This document shows positions 47,560 through 59,954 of a stretch of DNA of 64,000 nucleotides, piece by piece. Under the pieces are notes generated by a model that saw nothing but the letters and a program-made list of their open reading frames with translations, was not told the DNA's origin and made no database searches. The position numbers were made by a program, and so were the translations under genes. How positions within the stretch are numbered: the first letter of the stretch is position 1; every line of letters begins with the position of its first letter. The DNA comes from Pipra filicauda (Eukaryota > Chordata > Aves > Passeriformes > Pipridae), in assembly GCF_003945595.2 (NCBI RefSeq), contig NW_024104420.1, positions 3,656,201 to 3,720,200 on the forward strand, read 5' to 3'.

Positions 47560-50500
47560 GTTAGTAAAATCTTTATGTATGGAACAGTAATGCTATTCTT
47601 AACAATTTGTTCATCACCAGAAGTTCAAATTATTATGCAAGACTAGAATACTAATATTTCTAAGTTTTTTAAATACAGTCACTATTTAGAAGTGATGCCC
47701 AAAATTCACTCTAGAACTGGAGCTCTATTATCTTTATTAGAGATTGAGTCTCTTGCTTAAGGACTTTCTGTCTGAAAAAAAGCCTGATGAAAGGAGAGGA
47801 TCTGACAAGCAGCAGTGAGGGTGTTGTGAAACCTGTGTAGCACAAACTGCAAAAATGTCTCTCTTGGGGTAAGTATGTAAAAGAGGAGGAGGGGGAATAA
47901 TGAAGGCTGAAAAGTATTAAGGACTCCAAGACTATAGATGGGGAACTGGGGAGAAGAATCAACATATTTTAAGGCAGTTAAAGAGGAAGAACTAAAACTG
48001 GCTTCTGACTTGAGTGGCAAAGCTCTTTAAAGCATTCTTCTATCACTCCCATTCTGCATAAATAGAGAACAGGGAAAGAAAAACAAGTTTGCAAGGTTTT
48101 TACCTGTGAGCCTAGTATGCAGAGCAGAAATGAGATGTGAACAGTTGGGAAGATCAAAATTTAGTCTTTGTGACCCACCTAAGGTTCGGTCCCACTGTGG
48201 TAATGATGTGCATATAGATAAAAATAAAGAACACAGATCTTTGCAAAAAGATCTGTGTTCTGGCTCTGTTGATTTGGAGCTTTTGGAGTGATTTTGTTTA
48301 CATAAGCTGCTTTTTTTTGGCTTTTATTGGAAAACAGCTCAGTTCACTTGAAGGATTTCTTTGGCTTCTTTCTTTCAGGTGCATCTCTGAACAAAGTTCC
48401 TGGTTAAATCCAGTGAACTGGATGCTGAAGTCAGTTTAAGGGTTGAGATTACCTTATTTCTCTGCTGTCAACCATTTTGATAGAATACATCTGTCTTTGA
48501 AAGGGCTTTAAAAAGATAGAATAGTTTTAAAGAACACTTAAAATTATTAACGGCACATTGTCCATTAAAATTGAAGCTGTTTTACTAGCAGCCTTCTATT
48601 CAGCATGAACAAATGTGACTAATTCCAACTGTGGAATAGCTTTCTAAATTCAGGCTAAACTAAATGTTTACAAAATATGGTAGAACTGTACTGAAAAATA
48701 GAAAAACCCAGAAAAAAAGAGGCAGAATAACAGTGATGTAGTACTAGGAAATTATCTTTGTCAACAGGGTTTCAAATGCAGGAATATATACATAAATATA
48801 TATATATGATGAAAAGTGAAATCATTTCACAAGATAAGATAGAACAGACAGTATTGTAAATGTGACTGTAGTAAGATTCCAGAATATTCAATTCTGGGTC
48901 TTGTTTTCAGAAAACAGTGTGGGGAAAATTAAGAGTGAAGGGGATAGTCCTTATTGTTTACTTAGAGCTTTGTCCAGTTTTTAGGAATACCATCGACAAA
49001 AAAACAGGAAAATCATTAATACAATGAAAATTAATGTAGTGGGAGAGAGAGGAGGAAATAAAGCTTGACAGGAAGAAGAACATTCTTAGCAGTCAGATAC
49101 ACTGACAAAGTCTCCAAGATGCAAAGCCTCTATTGCTTAGAACTTGTAAAACAATTTAAGCCTCATGATAAAATGTTTGTGAGAAATAGCAGATCTACAT
49201 GTTCTAATAAAACTTTTTACATGAATTCTACCTGCAGAATTTTTTTTATTGAAAGCTTTGGTGCAGGGAACAACTATGCAAATCAGGAATTTTGAATACA
49301 CAGTGAAGACAATTGTGCGTATTCAAAAATAAGAGATTGCTTCAGCAGGATTGAATAGGCTTTAACAGACATCACTTTCTTTCTGGGTAGCTCTTATTTG
49401 GCTATATGTTGGCCTTGAGCCTTTTTTGAATTTAAATATTATCTTACATTTTTAAACTGTTTTCCAAGTTGCCTGCAGGTTAACCTTGTATTCTGAAATA
49501 ATTATTACTTGAGATGTGAATAAAGTAGCGATAAAGCAGTGTTTTTACCCTTTTAGTCTAATACATTAAGCAATAAGTAAATGCTTAATCCCACTGAAGT
49601 ACACTTTAGTCCTGATTACAGTGATGTTATCCATCAAATAGCGTGCAGTATCATCTCTGATTCAAAGCTCTTGGAGGTAAATTGTGAACTGACATAGAAA
49701 ACTTGTAAGCTGGGGTTTTTGTAGCTTGTAGCAGGATTTCTGTTCAAACAGTACTTGGCAGTCTCGTAACCAGCCTATTAATACAATAATATATTTTTTG
49801 TTACCTGGAACAATTTTTCATTTCATGATTTTGTGTTACTGTTCTGAACAAAAGTTAACAAGAAGCTGTGCACAGAGTAACTTCATTCTCCTCTAGTAAC
49901 ATCTTTTTAATTCAGTTCTGTGATTGCTCTTTGAACAATCTACAGACACTTTAAACCTTGTTTCCAAGTTTCTCAGGTAGTTTTGACAGTCTGTGCCAAA
50001 GGAATTTTTAACAGGATCTGTACCTTAATCATGTATATCCAGGATTATTATATTTGCCTAACTCTCTAAGTCTCTAAGCTTTTCAACTGAGCATCAAACC
50101 AGATATTTGTTCCTTTGCAACATGAGCTTTACAAGAAAAGCCCATGCAGAATATCTAAAGTGAAATCCTCTGAAACATTGCAGATGTTAATTAAGCTAAT
50201 GGGGTTGGATGTAAACACAAAGCAGGAGTGAAGATTGAGAACTTTGCAATGTAAATGTAGTCAAGCCTGGTTGGCACACACAGGAATCAGTTTAAGTCAG
50301 AGAGTGTGTGGATATTGGATCTTTCAATATTGCTGAAGGACAAGCTGTTTACTCACCTGCTTGTTGCAGATCTGCGACTGGTGAGAAGACTTTTGTGTTC
50401 ACTCTTCAACAAGCTTCTTTTGTCTGATGTGTTCTGAAATGTTTGGTTTCTAAACAAAGAAGCCTAACTCTAAGACTGGTTTGTTCTGCAGGTCTACAGT

Positions 50501-50780
50501 GAACTAAACCTATAGTCTTGTGAGACCCAGAAGGGATTGGGAAAGGAAGGCACAAGCAGAAACCTGGATTAGCATTTCATAATAGCAGAAGTAGTTAAGA
50601 AATAGTAATAATCTGGAACCATACCTATTCCATATGAAATAATAGTAATCAGGGATGTAGTGGAGAAATCTCTAAGAGGGTCTGGCTTATCACAGTTGGT
50701 AGGCTGCCCCTTGTGAAAGATTGTACTGCAGATTTGTGTGCACATGTTGGGATTCGAACACTGTTTTGATCTTGTTTCAG
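47560..50780 (+). other. GRAMD2B: GRAMD2B intron 5
   Basis: 3.2 kb without recognised transposons. It contains a perfect 15-bp inverted repeat at 48228-48261. Confidence 0.9.
48228..48261 (+). repeat. Perfect 15-bp hairpin with GCAA loop
   Basis: AGAACACAGATCTTT, loop GCAA, then its exact complement AAAGATCTGTGTTCT. In the GRAMD2B pre-mRNA this would fold into a stem capped by a GNRA-class tetraloop. Nothing marks it as a microRNA precursor (the stem is too short), and no transposon ends are visible. Confidence 0.9.
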
Positions 50781-50876
50781 ATTAGTATACCTGTGCTGTC
50801 AGTGACGCTGCTGAAGAAAACCAAAACTGCCCTTCTTGTGCCAAATGCCCTGATCATAGCGACAGTCACAGATAGG
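50781..50876 (+). CDS. GRAMD2B: GRAMD2B exon 6 (GRAM domain)
   Basis: 96 nt, phase 0 on both sides, acceptor gatcttgtttcag, donor GATAGG|gtaagt. Encodes ISIPVLSVTLLKKTKTALLV and then PNALIIATVTDR. Confidence 0.98.
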
Positions 50877-51865
50877 GTAAGTACTGGTAGAGGGCAATGG
50901 TATTGCACCCTACCCACTTTCTTTTTTTTCTACTTTTTCTTTCTCCTTACTTACCAGCAGTAATATGAAGGCATCTGCAAAGTACCAAGTGGCCAGTTAA
51001 ACAGCTATGGGAATTGGTCACATGTGGGCATTTAGAGTCAGAACCCTGAGGGATCTGGTTTGTTTGGGAATGATTCTAACTTCTTCTGCCTCCTCTCTTT
51101 TGACAGGCAAGGACAACTTTTTTCCTGTTACTAATTTTCTGTCTTTTTTTCTTTGGATCTGCAGTAAACAAAGCTATGTAGAACTTGGTGAGAAAATAAA
51201 AAAAAGAACCATGGAATCTCTGTTTGCCACCTATTCTCTGTAATCTTTCATTCCCTGTTTTCCAAGATTGCTGTCATAGCATAGAGGGAACTGAAACAGC
51301 TGGGTCAGGAAGTGCATGCACAAAAGGTTACCTGCCTTGGCAGATCTGACAGTCTTCTTTCATTTACTTGTATCTCTTACCTAACCAGCCATACCTTAGA
51401 CACACAAAAACTAGTTGCTTACAGTGATATTCAGGAATAATAATTGCATCAGTCAGTAGGAAGTGTGATTAGCCTAAGAGCAGCTTCAGAACCAACATAC
51501 TTTCGTTGCACAAATATTTTGTGGGTACGGGAGACTGTACACTAAAAGCAAGTTTTGGATTTGGGATTTTGTTTGTTTGGGGTTTTTTAAGGGGTAGGTA
51601 AAACATAGCATGGAAAGTGTTTTTGAAAGAAAGAACAGATCTGGATTATGCTCTGGCTCCTGCAGCAGAACATGGTAACTTTTATGTCCCTGTTGTGATT
51701 AACCTCAAGTCATAAATTTAGAAGTAGTGCAGGTTTTTCCTGCTGTACTAAAGTTCTTGAAAGTAGGTACTTGATTTGCAAAACCACTTGTCAGTTTTAT
51801 TTAAATAAAAGGAAGCTTGTAGTGTGTACCTTTTCTCAAACAATTGTTGAACTTTTGTTTTTCAG
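50877..51865 (+). other. GRAMD2B: GRAMD2B intron 6
   Basis: 989 bp, pyrimidine-rich in part, no feature recognised. Confidence 0.9.
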
Positions 51866-51937
51866 TACATGTTTGTCTCCTTACTCTCCAGAGATACCAC
51901 CTACAAGCTGTTAAAATCTATCTGTAGACATCTTGAG
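51866..51937 (+). CDS. GRAMD2B: GRAMD2B exon 7 (end of GRAM domain)
   Basis: 72 nt, phase 0, acceptor cttttgtttttcag, donor CTTGAG|gtaagt. Encodes YMFVSLLSRDTTYKLLKSIC and RHLE, the final strand and helix of the domain. Confidence 0.98.
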
Positions 51938-52066
51938 GTAAGTACTAGTGGGAGTGAGGAAGTACTAATGGGTGTGTAGCTTTGTGTTCTTTATTACTCC
52001 CTTTCTGCTGTTAAGTACCAGGTAGTTTCCCAGTGTTTTCCTGTTAACACTGCTGCTTTTTTTCAG

Positions 52067-52147
52067 GATACAAGCGTAGGCAACAGTCCAAATCCCTCTT
52101 CTGCAGAAAACAGCTTCAGGGTTGATCGTCCTACAACCCTCCCCCTG
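52067..52147 (+). CDS. GRAMD2B: GRAMD2B exon 8
   Basis: 81 nt, phase 0, acceptor gctgctttttttcag, donor CCCCTG|gtaaat. Encodes DTSVGNSPNPSSAENSFRVD and RPTTLPL, a serine/proline linker close to human. Confidence 0.97.
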
Positions 52148-52837
52148 GTAAATGGTTTAGAAGTTTGTTCTTTTATTGCATGGCATCTTTGATTGCAAGT
52201 ACTATTTATAATCTCTTATGAAAGGAAACTGATGGAAATCATGACATCTGCTTCTCAAACTCCATGATTTTTTAACATTAGAAAACACTTGGAGCAGTTA
52301 GCATAGGTGTCGTTTGAGCTGATCACATGCAGTATATATACATGCATGTGCTTTGGATTTATCCCAAGGTTTGTATGTTCTTCATATCTCTGTTTTGCAA
52401 TCAGATTTCACTGTACTCAAAGTTACTTCATCATCTGCCATGAATAGTTTCTAAAGTGTTTCTAGAAGCACTCCTTCCTCTGTAAGCTTGTTCAGACATA
52501 TGAAAGAGCTGTGTAGACTCATGTGATGACCAGAATCTAAGTCTAGTAATGCCCATCCTGGACTCTCCAGTTTGTATAACTTAGCAGTCTGACTTTTATA
52601 CACAGACTTAATTTCTTTACTTAAACAAAGGCAGGGGATGAGGCTTGAATTCTGGTGATCTTATGGATCTTATTTTTCTAACTTGATGTCAGCATCTTGA
52701 TATCAGAGATTATTCCTGGTTAAACAGTTTTAAAGCTTTAGTTTTTGGTTCTAATTGCAGAGTGAGGTTGAAGGAAATTAGATTGCTTAGATTTAGAACA
52801 GGACTGAGCCTTTTTGTGATGTTTTTCTCCCGATCAG
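52148..52837 (+). other. GRAMD2B: GRAMD2B intron 8
   Basis: 690 bp, nothing recognised. Confidence 0.9.
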
Positions 52838-52949
52838 GATTTCAATGAAGATTATTCTGATCTGGATGGAATAGTTCAGCAGCGAAGACAAGAGATGGAA
52901 GAGTCCAGCAGCACAGGCTCACAGACACCAGAGCTGGAATGCTTCCAAG
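52838..52949 (+). CDS. GRAMD2B: GRAMD2B exon 9
   Basis: 112 nt, acceptor ttttctcccgatcag, donor TTCCAAG|gtgagt. Encodes the acidic linker DFNEDYSDLDGIVQQRRQEM and then EESSSTGSQTPE, followed by a more divergent end. Confidence 0.97.
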
Positions 52950-53657
52950 GTGAGTGGGATCATGGAGCCCCAAGAAAATGAGTATGGCTTAGCTCTCAGT
53001 TATGCTCCTGTAATCCCCTTCTGATATGGAATCTACATTCTCCACAGTCCTGGAGAATTATGTGATTTTTGAGGTCTTCCTCAAGTCCCCAATACCTGCA
53101 TTTTTGTTATTTCGTTACCCTTTGCAATCCACATTCAGGCAGTGACTTGGTCATCAGCAGATCTCAATTGTCATTACTGCTTCCAGTTGCTTAGGCATAC
53201 TAGGACAGATACAATGTAGGAGCTGTTCCTGCTTTGAAACACAGAAGAAAAATACTTAACACTGGTGCTTGCAATCTGCTGTTGTCTCAAGTTGTTCAAC
53301 TAATTAGCAGTAATGCTGTGTAGAAACTCACTACATATAAGTTAAATGAGTACAGCAGTACTTGTTTTATGTAGCCCATGCTGAATGTTACTTCATGAGT
53401 TGCCATCTTTCAAAGGATCTGGAAATATATAGGCAACATACATTTTCCCTTTTCAATCCAGGTGCTTGTTTTTATTTTGTGTTGATGCAGAATTCATATG
53501 TAAACTATTTCAAGGATACAAAAAACTGCTTTGTACCCAATGACAGAAATGCACCTTTTAAAATCATCCTCTTCCCCTGCTGCTTGACTAACTTAAACTA
53601 CCAGCAATTTCCCTTGACTTCATATTTCAACTTTATTAAAAATCTTACTTTTGACAG
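52950..53657 (+). other. GRAMD2B: GRAMD2B intron 9
   Basis: 708 bp, nothing recognised. A 114-codon open frame overlapping the intron end is chance. Confidence 0.9.
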
Positions 53658-53780
53658 ATTATCATGTCATGGAAACAGAGACTCACTTGAAAGTTTCCAA
53701 GACTGAGACCAAGTCTGTTCGTTCAGATGCACATAATAAACGTGGACCTGATGGAAAAGCCCGAAACAGTCCTCGAAATG
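53658..53780 (+). CDS. GRAMD2B: GRAMD2B exon 10
   Basis: 123 nt, acceptor aatcttacttttgacag, donor CGAAATG|gtacgg. Encodes YHVMETETHLKVSKTETKS and onward to RSDAHNKRGPDGKARNSPRN. This is the most variable part relative to human, but VSK..E.K..R.DAH is kept. Confidence 0.93.
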
Positions 53781-53994
53781 GTACGGAATCAAGGGCAGAC
53801 TCCATCAGCTGGAGTTACTTGAGATAAATTTGCATAGTTATGACAGTTCACGTAATTTGGAAGATCTCTGTCTTGGTTTTCCCTCTGTTTGTATTAGCTG
53901 TTAGCTAATTAGCATGTATTAGCATGCTTCAAAACGCTGTTTGTATGCTGTGGTCTGCTCCAATCAAAGTAACATTTGGTTCTTTTCCTTGCAG

Positions 53995-54082
53995 GCCATT
54001 CTGAAGCCTTCAGGTTCTTCCACAAAGTGAAGTCCCAGAAGCTCTTATCTCTGAACCATGTGCTTGTGTTTTACGCAGTTGT
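53995..54082 (+). CDS. GRAMD2B: GRAMD2B exon 11 (start of membrane segment)
   Basis: 88 nt, acceptor ggttcttttccttgcag, donor GCAGTTGT|gtaagt. Encodes FRFFHKVKSQKLLSLNHVL and VFYAV. HKVKSQ precedes the transmembrane helix. Confidence 0.97.
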
Positions 54083-54211
54083 GTAAGTTAGCAATTAATA
54101 CCAAGATTGTCCAAATATTAGGATTTTCTTACATTTACAGAATTGATATAATCTAAGCTTCACTGGAAAAAGGAAAATTATTGGGAATTGTGGCCTTTAT
54201 ACTTTTCAGAA

Positions 54212-54252
<41 letters not shown>

Positions 54253-54540
54253 CCTGCTAGGACTGGCCTTTTATGTGCAAGGGGTCTTTTGATTCAGGAA
54301 ATGTTTACAGTATTTAAGTACTTGCAAATTCATTTTTTATGTCACTTAAAACACCATACTCAAGGCTGAGACTTTCATGACTGTCTGAATGCCAGTGATT
54401 GTGTTCCCAAAGTGTTTCTAAGAATGATACCTTTATTATTGAACATGTACATGTAACAATTTAAGTGGCTTTTAACATTAAATTTGTCGAGTACTACTAA
54501 AGTTTCCTTAGCTGATGTACTTTATTCTTCTCTCTTGCAG
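54083..54540 (+). other. GRAMD2B: GRAMD2B intron 11
   Basis: 458 bp containing the (TA)19 microsatellite at 54213-54250. Confidence 0.92.
54213..54250. repeat. (TA)19 microsatellite
   Basis: Uninterrupted TA dinucleotide run of 38 bp in intron 11, likely length-polymorphic. Confidence 0.95.
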
Positions 54541-54642
54541 TGTTTGTATATTAATATTTTCTACCTTCTACATGAGATATAAAATCAGTGTCCTGGAGGA
54601 ACGTCTTATGTCCATCACATCCTTTGATTCACATATTAAGGA
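54541..54642 (+). CDS. GRAMD2B: GRAMD2B exon 12 (membrane segment)
   Basis: 102 nt, acceptor ttctctcttgcag, donor AAGGA|gtaaga. Encodes VCILIFSTFYMRYKISVLEE and RLMSITSFDSHIK: the second half of the transmembrane helix, a basic stop-transfer end and the start of the C-terminal helix. Confidence 0.97.
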
Positions 54643-56367
54643 GTAAGATACAGTCTTTAAAACACTCACTCTGGGGGTTTAAAGTCTTTTTAAGTCTCTC
54701 TCGTGTTCATCTATTTTCTTCAAAAACCACTGTAATATTGTAGTGCCCATGTGATCCTTTAGTGTTCTGTAGTTCTTTCATCTAGCCTAATCTCATCTTT
54801 TTGTTTCAGACTATTAGTACAAATGTGATATATCGTGGTGTACTGCTGTCTTGAGAATATTTCAGATAGCTGTGGGTAACTTCACTGTAAACTGCTGAAG
54901 TGAGCAGCTCCTTTCCAGAGCAGTAATCCTTGAGAATGGTGTAACTTTTGTCTTCAGTCTTGATGTCATTTGATTAGTCTAAAATAATAGAACATACTGC
55001 ATAATCTTTGGACCAGTACATCTGTCTCGCTTGTGTACCATTTTCTAAAGCTTTGGGCTGCCTATATTCTCTTTAGAAACTGATATCCTATCTTGTTAAA
55101 GTAAAAAAACCTACACCAGAAAACCAAACCAAACCAAAATTCAGACACACCAAGGGACAACAGTTCTTTGTGTATTTGAAGGGGAAATAGGGAAAGGAAG
55201 CAGCGTTCCATGAATAGTTCCTTCCTGTAGCTAATCCTGGCTATCATCTTCCCCTGTGGTTAGTTTGTTTGTTTGTTTTGTTGTTGTTTTGTCTCCATGT
55301 TTCATAGATAGAAAATATGCAAACATTAAATGGAGAGGCAATACAGGGGCATGTGTTTTCCACAGCAGTTTGCCACCAGAACTTGTGTCGGCTTCTTGCA
55401 CCTGTCATAGGACAGAAGGCAGTTAACTGGATACTGCTGAAAATACTAATCAGTCTATTGAACTTTGCATTAGCTCTTCTCCCCTTCGTTTAATAGATTT
55501 TTTCCTGAGCTACTCTGAAAAACATGGCTTCAAAAGTCATTTGTAAAGTCACTGCAAAACCTGTAGCCACATGCAGCATGAATGGGAATGCTGACAGCTG
55601 GAGAAGCACCTTATGAAAAAAGAGAGGGAAAATAAAATTCAAGACAGAGCTGACTCAGGCATCGTGGAACTGTCTGCAAAGTGTTTCAAACCTATACCAA
55701 GCTCCTAAATAAGTGTGCTTTTTAATTCAACTTTCTTTGATGACCCATCCATGAAAAAGCATGTCACTCCGACATTACACTTTCGGTCATATAGAACAAT
55801 GACTGGCCTGCTCATGATCCAACTGCTTTCAGCTGTCATCTGTGGAAAGCTGTAGGACTTGAGTGCGTGTGTGAGAAGAGAGAACTAAGTTCTTCATAAA
55901 AAAGGGATAGGAAGGAAACGGTTCTCTATCTTAAAGGGGTTTGTATTCATACATTACGAGCAATGCAAGGGGCGGGGTAAACCTGCCTCACATAGTAGGT
56001 GACATCAAAAGCCTTCTTCTCACTTCTGGCATATTTTTATTAACAGAATGCTGTGTCGCTCTTCAGAAACTCAAGACAGTCCTGTTTCTGGTGTTCTAAT
56101 CCCAAAGGGTAAAAGATACAGGAAGGAAGATCTAATGTGCACTTCTACATTCTCAAGGGGATGGGCTTTTCAGTGGAAATAGCAGTAAAGTTTTACATCA
56201 AAACTTCTGGAGAATGAGACCACATAAAGAAGTGACTTAGTACTTTGTTTGTATTAATAAGTACAGTTCACAGTGTTGGCACTGTGTTGCCTTCTGTAGG
56301 TGAATCCCAGTTCTGTTTTCCTCTTTTTTTTTGTCTGTCACACTTACTTTTTCATTCCCTTTGACAG
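54643..56367 (+). other. GRAMD2B: GRAMD2B intron 12
   Basis: 1.7 kb, a (TTTG)n-like run near 55264, otherwise nothing recognised. Confidence 0.9.
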
Positions 56368-56461
56368 AAATCCAGTGCACCAAGGTTTGGGATCTCATCT
56401 GCAAATTAATGCTGATGCCCTTTGTGATGAGTTAACTGCCAATCTTGTGAAATTGGAAAAG
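56368..56461 (+). CDS. GRAMD2B: GRAMD2B exon 13
   Basis: 94 nt, acceptor cattccctttgacag, donor GAAAAG|gtaaca. Encodes INADALCDELTANLVKLEK at its end, matching the human C-terminal helix. Confidence 0.97.
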
Positions 56462-59400
56462 GTAACATCCTATGATATAATCAAATGCTGATAGACTAAT
56501 CAGGTTCTTGCTATGTTTCTGTGATCTGTTATTTTGAAAAGTGTCAAGTTACCTCCAGATTTGATACCAAAAGCTGACACATTTTCTTAGACAAAGGACT
56601 GGTTTTTGAACTACAAATTAACCCAAGTATAATATTGGTATGTGTAGAAATTTTGCCTTGACCCGATGCTTATAACTAGGAATACTGTCCCTGAAGTGGA
56701 CACTTCAGGAGTGATTATTACATGTGGTGATCTCAGTTCTTCTTTTAATATATCAGGGCTAAGGATTTTGAACTTAACTTTTGTGGCTGTTTGATGAATT
56801 TTCCTGTTTGGGGCTTTTTTTTTGAGTTTTGTGTTTTTTGATTAAGAAAAACAATGCTGACTTTCATATAACTGCAAAACTAAATGAATTTGGTGACTTA
56901 AATTGAAAACTATACATAACAAGAGGGTGTGCACACCTTATTTCCACTTCAGGTGTTGTGGTGTGCTAACTTTGGCCAGCAATCAGATGCCCACCCAGCC
57001 ACTCTCTTACCCCCCTTTCTTAGTGGGGCAGGGGGAGAAAATAGGAGGAGAAAGCTCGTGGGTCAAAATAAGGGCAGAGAGACTGCTTACAACTTACCAT
57101 TGCAGTCAAAACATACTCGACTCCGGGGAAATCTGTTTAAAATAGTACTAAGTTAAAATAGATTTGAGTATTGATAAACAAGGACAACCAATAGAACACC
57201 TATCCTCTCCCTTGTGCCAGGCTTAACTTGACTCCTTTGCTGCTGACTCCTAACCCTCATGGGGCTAGTGGGGGGATTACATTCAGTGCATAACTATTTT
57301 CCTTCTTCTTCTCTTTTCTTCACCTATTTTCCCCCTGCTACAGTGTGAGCTCCTCCAAGAGCCCCAGTTCTCAGGAAATGCATGCTTTGGCATGGATTCT
57401 CCATGGGCTGCGGTGTGGACATCTCTGCCATGAAGTACCTCCTCCCCCACCTCCTTCTCAGAGTTTGGGGTTTCTTTTGCTGTTTCCCATCCTCTTACTC
57501 TCCTTCTGTCTTTGTGTGGTGTTTTTTCACCTTTCTAAAATACTTTACCAGATGCTCCACCACCATCATGGCTGGGTTGATGCAGTGGGTCCATCAGAGG
57601 CTGCTGAAATGTCTGTGTCTAGCATGGGGCAGCCCCTGATTCTTTCCCACAGCTGCTGCCCCTGCAGAGCTCGTCCCACCCTGCCCCCAAACGCTGATAA
57701 ATGCATCCAGTACAGGTATATGAAATGTTGCGTGTTGGGAACACATACAAAGGCCAAGAATGACAAAAGTACTGATGGAACAAAACCAAAAGTTACTTGA
57801 ATTCCTATGTGCTTAAGTCACGTGGGATATTTTTGCCTCTGTTTCTAAAACTGAGTCTGTGCCAAGGTCTTTCAACACATTTTTTCCCCAAACCAAGTTT
57901 CTCAAATAGCATAAAGCTAAGATTATATAATATCACCTCTGTGGCACAGATTTTAGAAATACTGCCAAAAAGGAGTTTCTTCCCCACATCTTCAGCCCCT
58001 CGTCAGTGGAAATCTAGAGTAATGCTATCATTACCCCTCTCTGTGCTCTGCATAATAACAGTGTGAGTACAAGGGGAAAATGCTTTCCAGATGGTTACCA
58101 GATAGAATCTTTGGCCAAATTAGGTCATTTAAGAGGTTACTGCTTTCTAGCTGTCTGGGACAGGCTGGCAAGATGGTTCATGGGAGGCCTTATTTCAGTG
58201 GGAAGCCAGCCAGCCAGCCCTTTGCAGCAGGGCTAGGCACTTTCCCATTCCCTTATATAGTCTCTGCTTGGAGACACAGTAATAGGCAGCTGGATTGTTG
58301 GATCATTCAGCTGTTCCCAGAGAAGTGACCCCCCTTAAGTCGTGTGGTTTTTTCATTTGGTGTCTACAGGATTGGACCCTCAAAAACTTACTTGACAGCT
58401 GTTCAAGACAGTGAAGTGTTCTGCATACAAGATAAATCAGTATTGCCCATAGGTGCATAATGCCACATGCTGGTTCTCTCTAATCTAGATAAGCAGTGGT
58501 TAAAACAGAATGTTTGACCCTACTCTTTGTACTGCAAAAGTGGTAGAAATCTGATAGCTTTTGGTTCTCTGAGCAAAGTTACTACAGTTGCTTAACAGTT
58601 TCATATGCTTTAGTGAATAGTGGTGCAGCAGCAGAGGTGGTGTAAAAAGTTCCAGTGTAACTTGTCTCTCCACTTGCTTCCTCTGTGAGCGCAGCACTGT
58701 AAACTGGAGCACAGAGATTATCTAGATTGAAAACTAAAAACTACTTTGCAGTTAAAAGATGTTCAGTGCAAGAGTATGTTGCAATGACTTTTTCAGTGTG
58801 ACCTTGTGATTTTTACAAGCTCTCATTTATGCCTGGAGCCAAGGAACTATCATGGCTTACCAAAATTCTGCTAATTTGGCATTTAATTTTATTTAACAGG
58901 TTGTTGAAATGCACCATGTGTATCAGAGGATAAAGCATTAAATGGGGGAGGGAAAATGTGTCTTAATATTACTCATTCCCTTATGCTAACTTATCTTGTT
59001 AAAAGGAAATTCATGTTTGTGTTGTAACTCTTAAAAAATTAGATACTTCTTACTGCTTCCCTTTCCCCAGAATACCACTCTTGAAAACGGTATGCATCTG
59101 GGATAGAAATCATGAAGTAGGATTAAAAAGTGGTATCCTTGAACAGGAAGTAAAATGGCTTCTCAGATAAAAGCCTGAAAGTAGCTGGGACTAAACCTTC
59201 TGTAACCAGTGACTGTGAGTTACTAAGATACTGACATATCAAGTACTTGTGTGCCAGGGGATGTGACCCACTATATTCCCCCCTCTCTGCTTTTAAGGAC
59301 AAGGAGATGAAAAGTGGAAAAATAGGCTGTGTAAAAATAGGTCTGTACAAATTATCCTCGAGGATGCCACTGGCTGGCATTGCCTTCAGTGTAGCTAAGA

Positions 59401-59912
59401 GAGGATGACCCACAATCAGTGGACTAAACCTGGCAAATGGGACACATCTCCTAATGGTTAAAAGACCTTATTTTGCAGTGCACACATCATAGAGGAAGCT
59501 GTTACAAAAACTGTTTGAATTATCCACTTAAACCATAGAGCTGTGACGTGGAAGAGGCCTTTATCAGATTTTGATTAAGCTCAAAATAATTGGGTTTCTT
59601 GTCCCATTGCTTCAAGCTGGAATTTTATTTCTATCTTATTTTCTCATACCTAATGAAGGAGAGGATCTGTAGGAGAAAATTGCAGGAGATACTCATAATA
59701 TAAAAGCTAGATATTGTGGTGGTCAGTCGTATCTAGGTGTTTCCTTTGATGCTAGTGCAGGAAACATTTAACAGGAATACCACTGGTATGAATAGGTGTG
59801 ACAGAATTAACATTCACAGAGAGTATATTGAAAAGCATGTCTTGATTTTATTTTTTATTTCAAATGCAACATAACACTTCCTGTGTCTCCCCTGTTTCCT
59901 TCTTTTTCTAAG
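56462..59912 (+). other. GRAMD2B: GRAMD2B intron 13
   Basis: 3.45 kb including an antisense LTR at 56954-57714. The 151-codon open frame at 57345 lies in that LTR and is not a gene. Confidence 0.9.
56954..57714 (-). mobile_element. Avian ERVL-type LTR, antisense in GRAMD2B intron 13
   Basis: Read on the + strand it starts TGTTGTGGTGTGCTAACTTTGGC and has the block gggagaaaataggaggagaaagctcgtgggtcaaaataa, then ccatgggctgcggtgtggacatctctgccatgaagtacctcc, and ends near cgctgataaatgcatccagtaca. This is the reverse complement of a common avian ERVL LTR layout. Boundaries are approximate. The word caggt occurs at both edges (56950-56954, 57713-57717) but overlaps the TG...CA ends, so I do not claim a clean target duplication. 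No internal genes are present. Confidence 0.75.
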
Positions 59913-59954
59913 ATACAGAACAACTTACAGAAACTTCTTGAAGATGGTGAATGA
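59913..59954 (+). CDS. GRAMD2B: GRAMD2B exon 14 (C-terminus and stop)
   Basis: Acceptor ttccttctttttctaag. Encodes IQNNLQKLLEDGE followed by TGA at 59952-59954; human ends IQNNLQKLLENGD. Confidence 0.98.
   Translation: MQNNLQKLLEDGE

Noticed and set aside
57345..57800. 151-codon + strand open frame
   Set aside because: Lies inside an antisense ERVL-type LTR.
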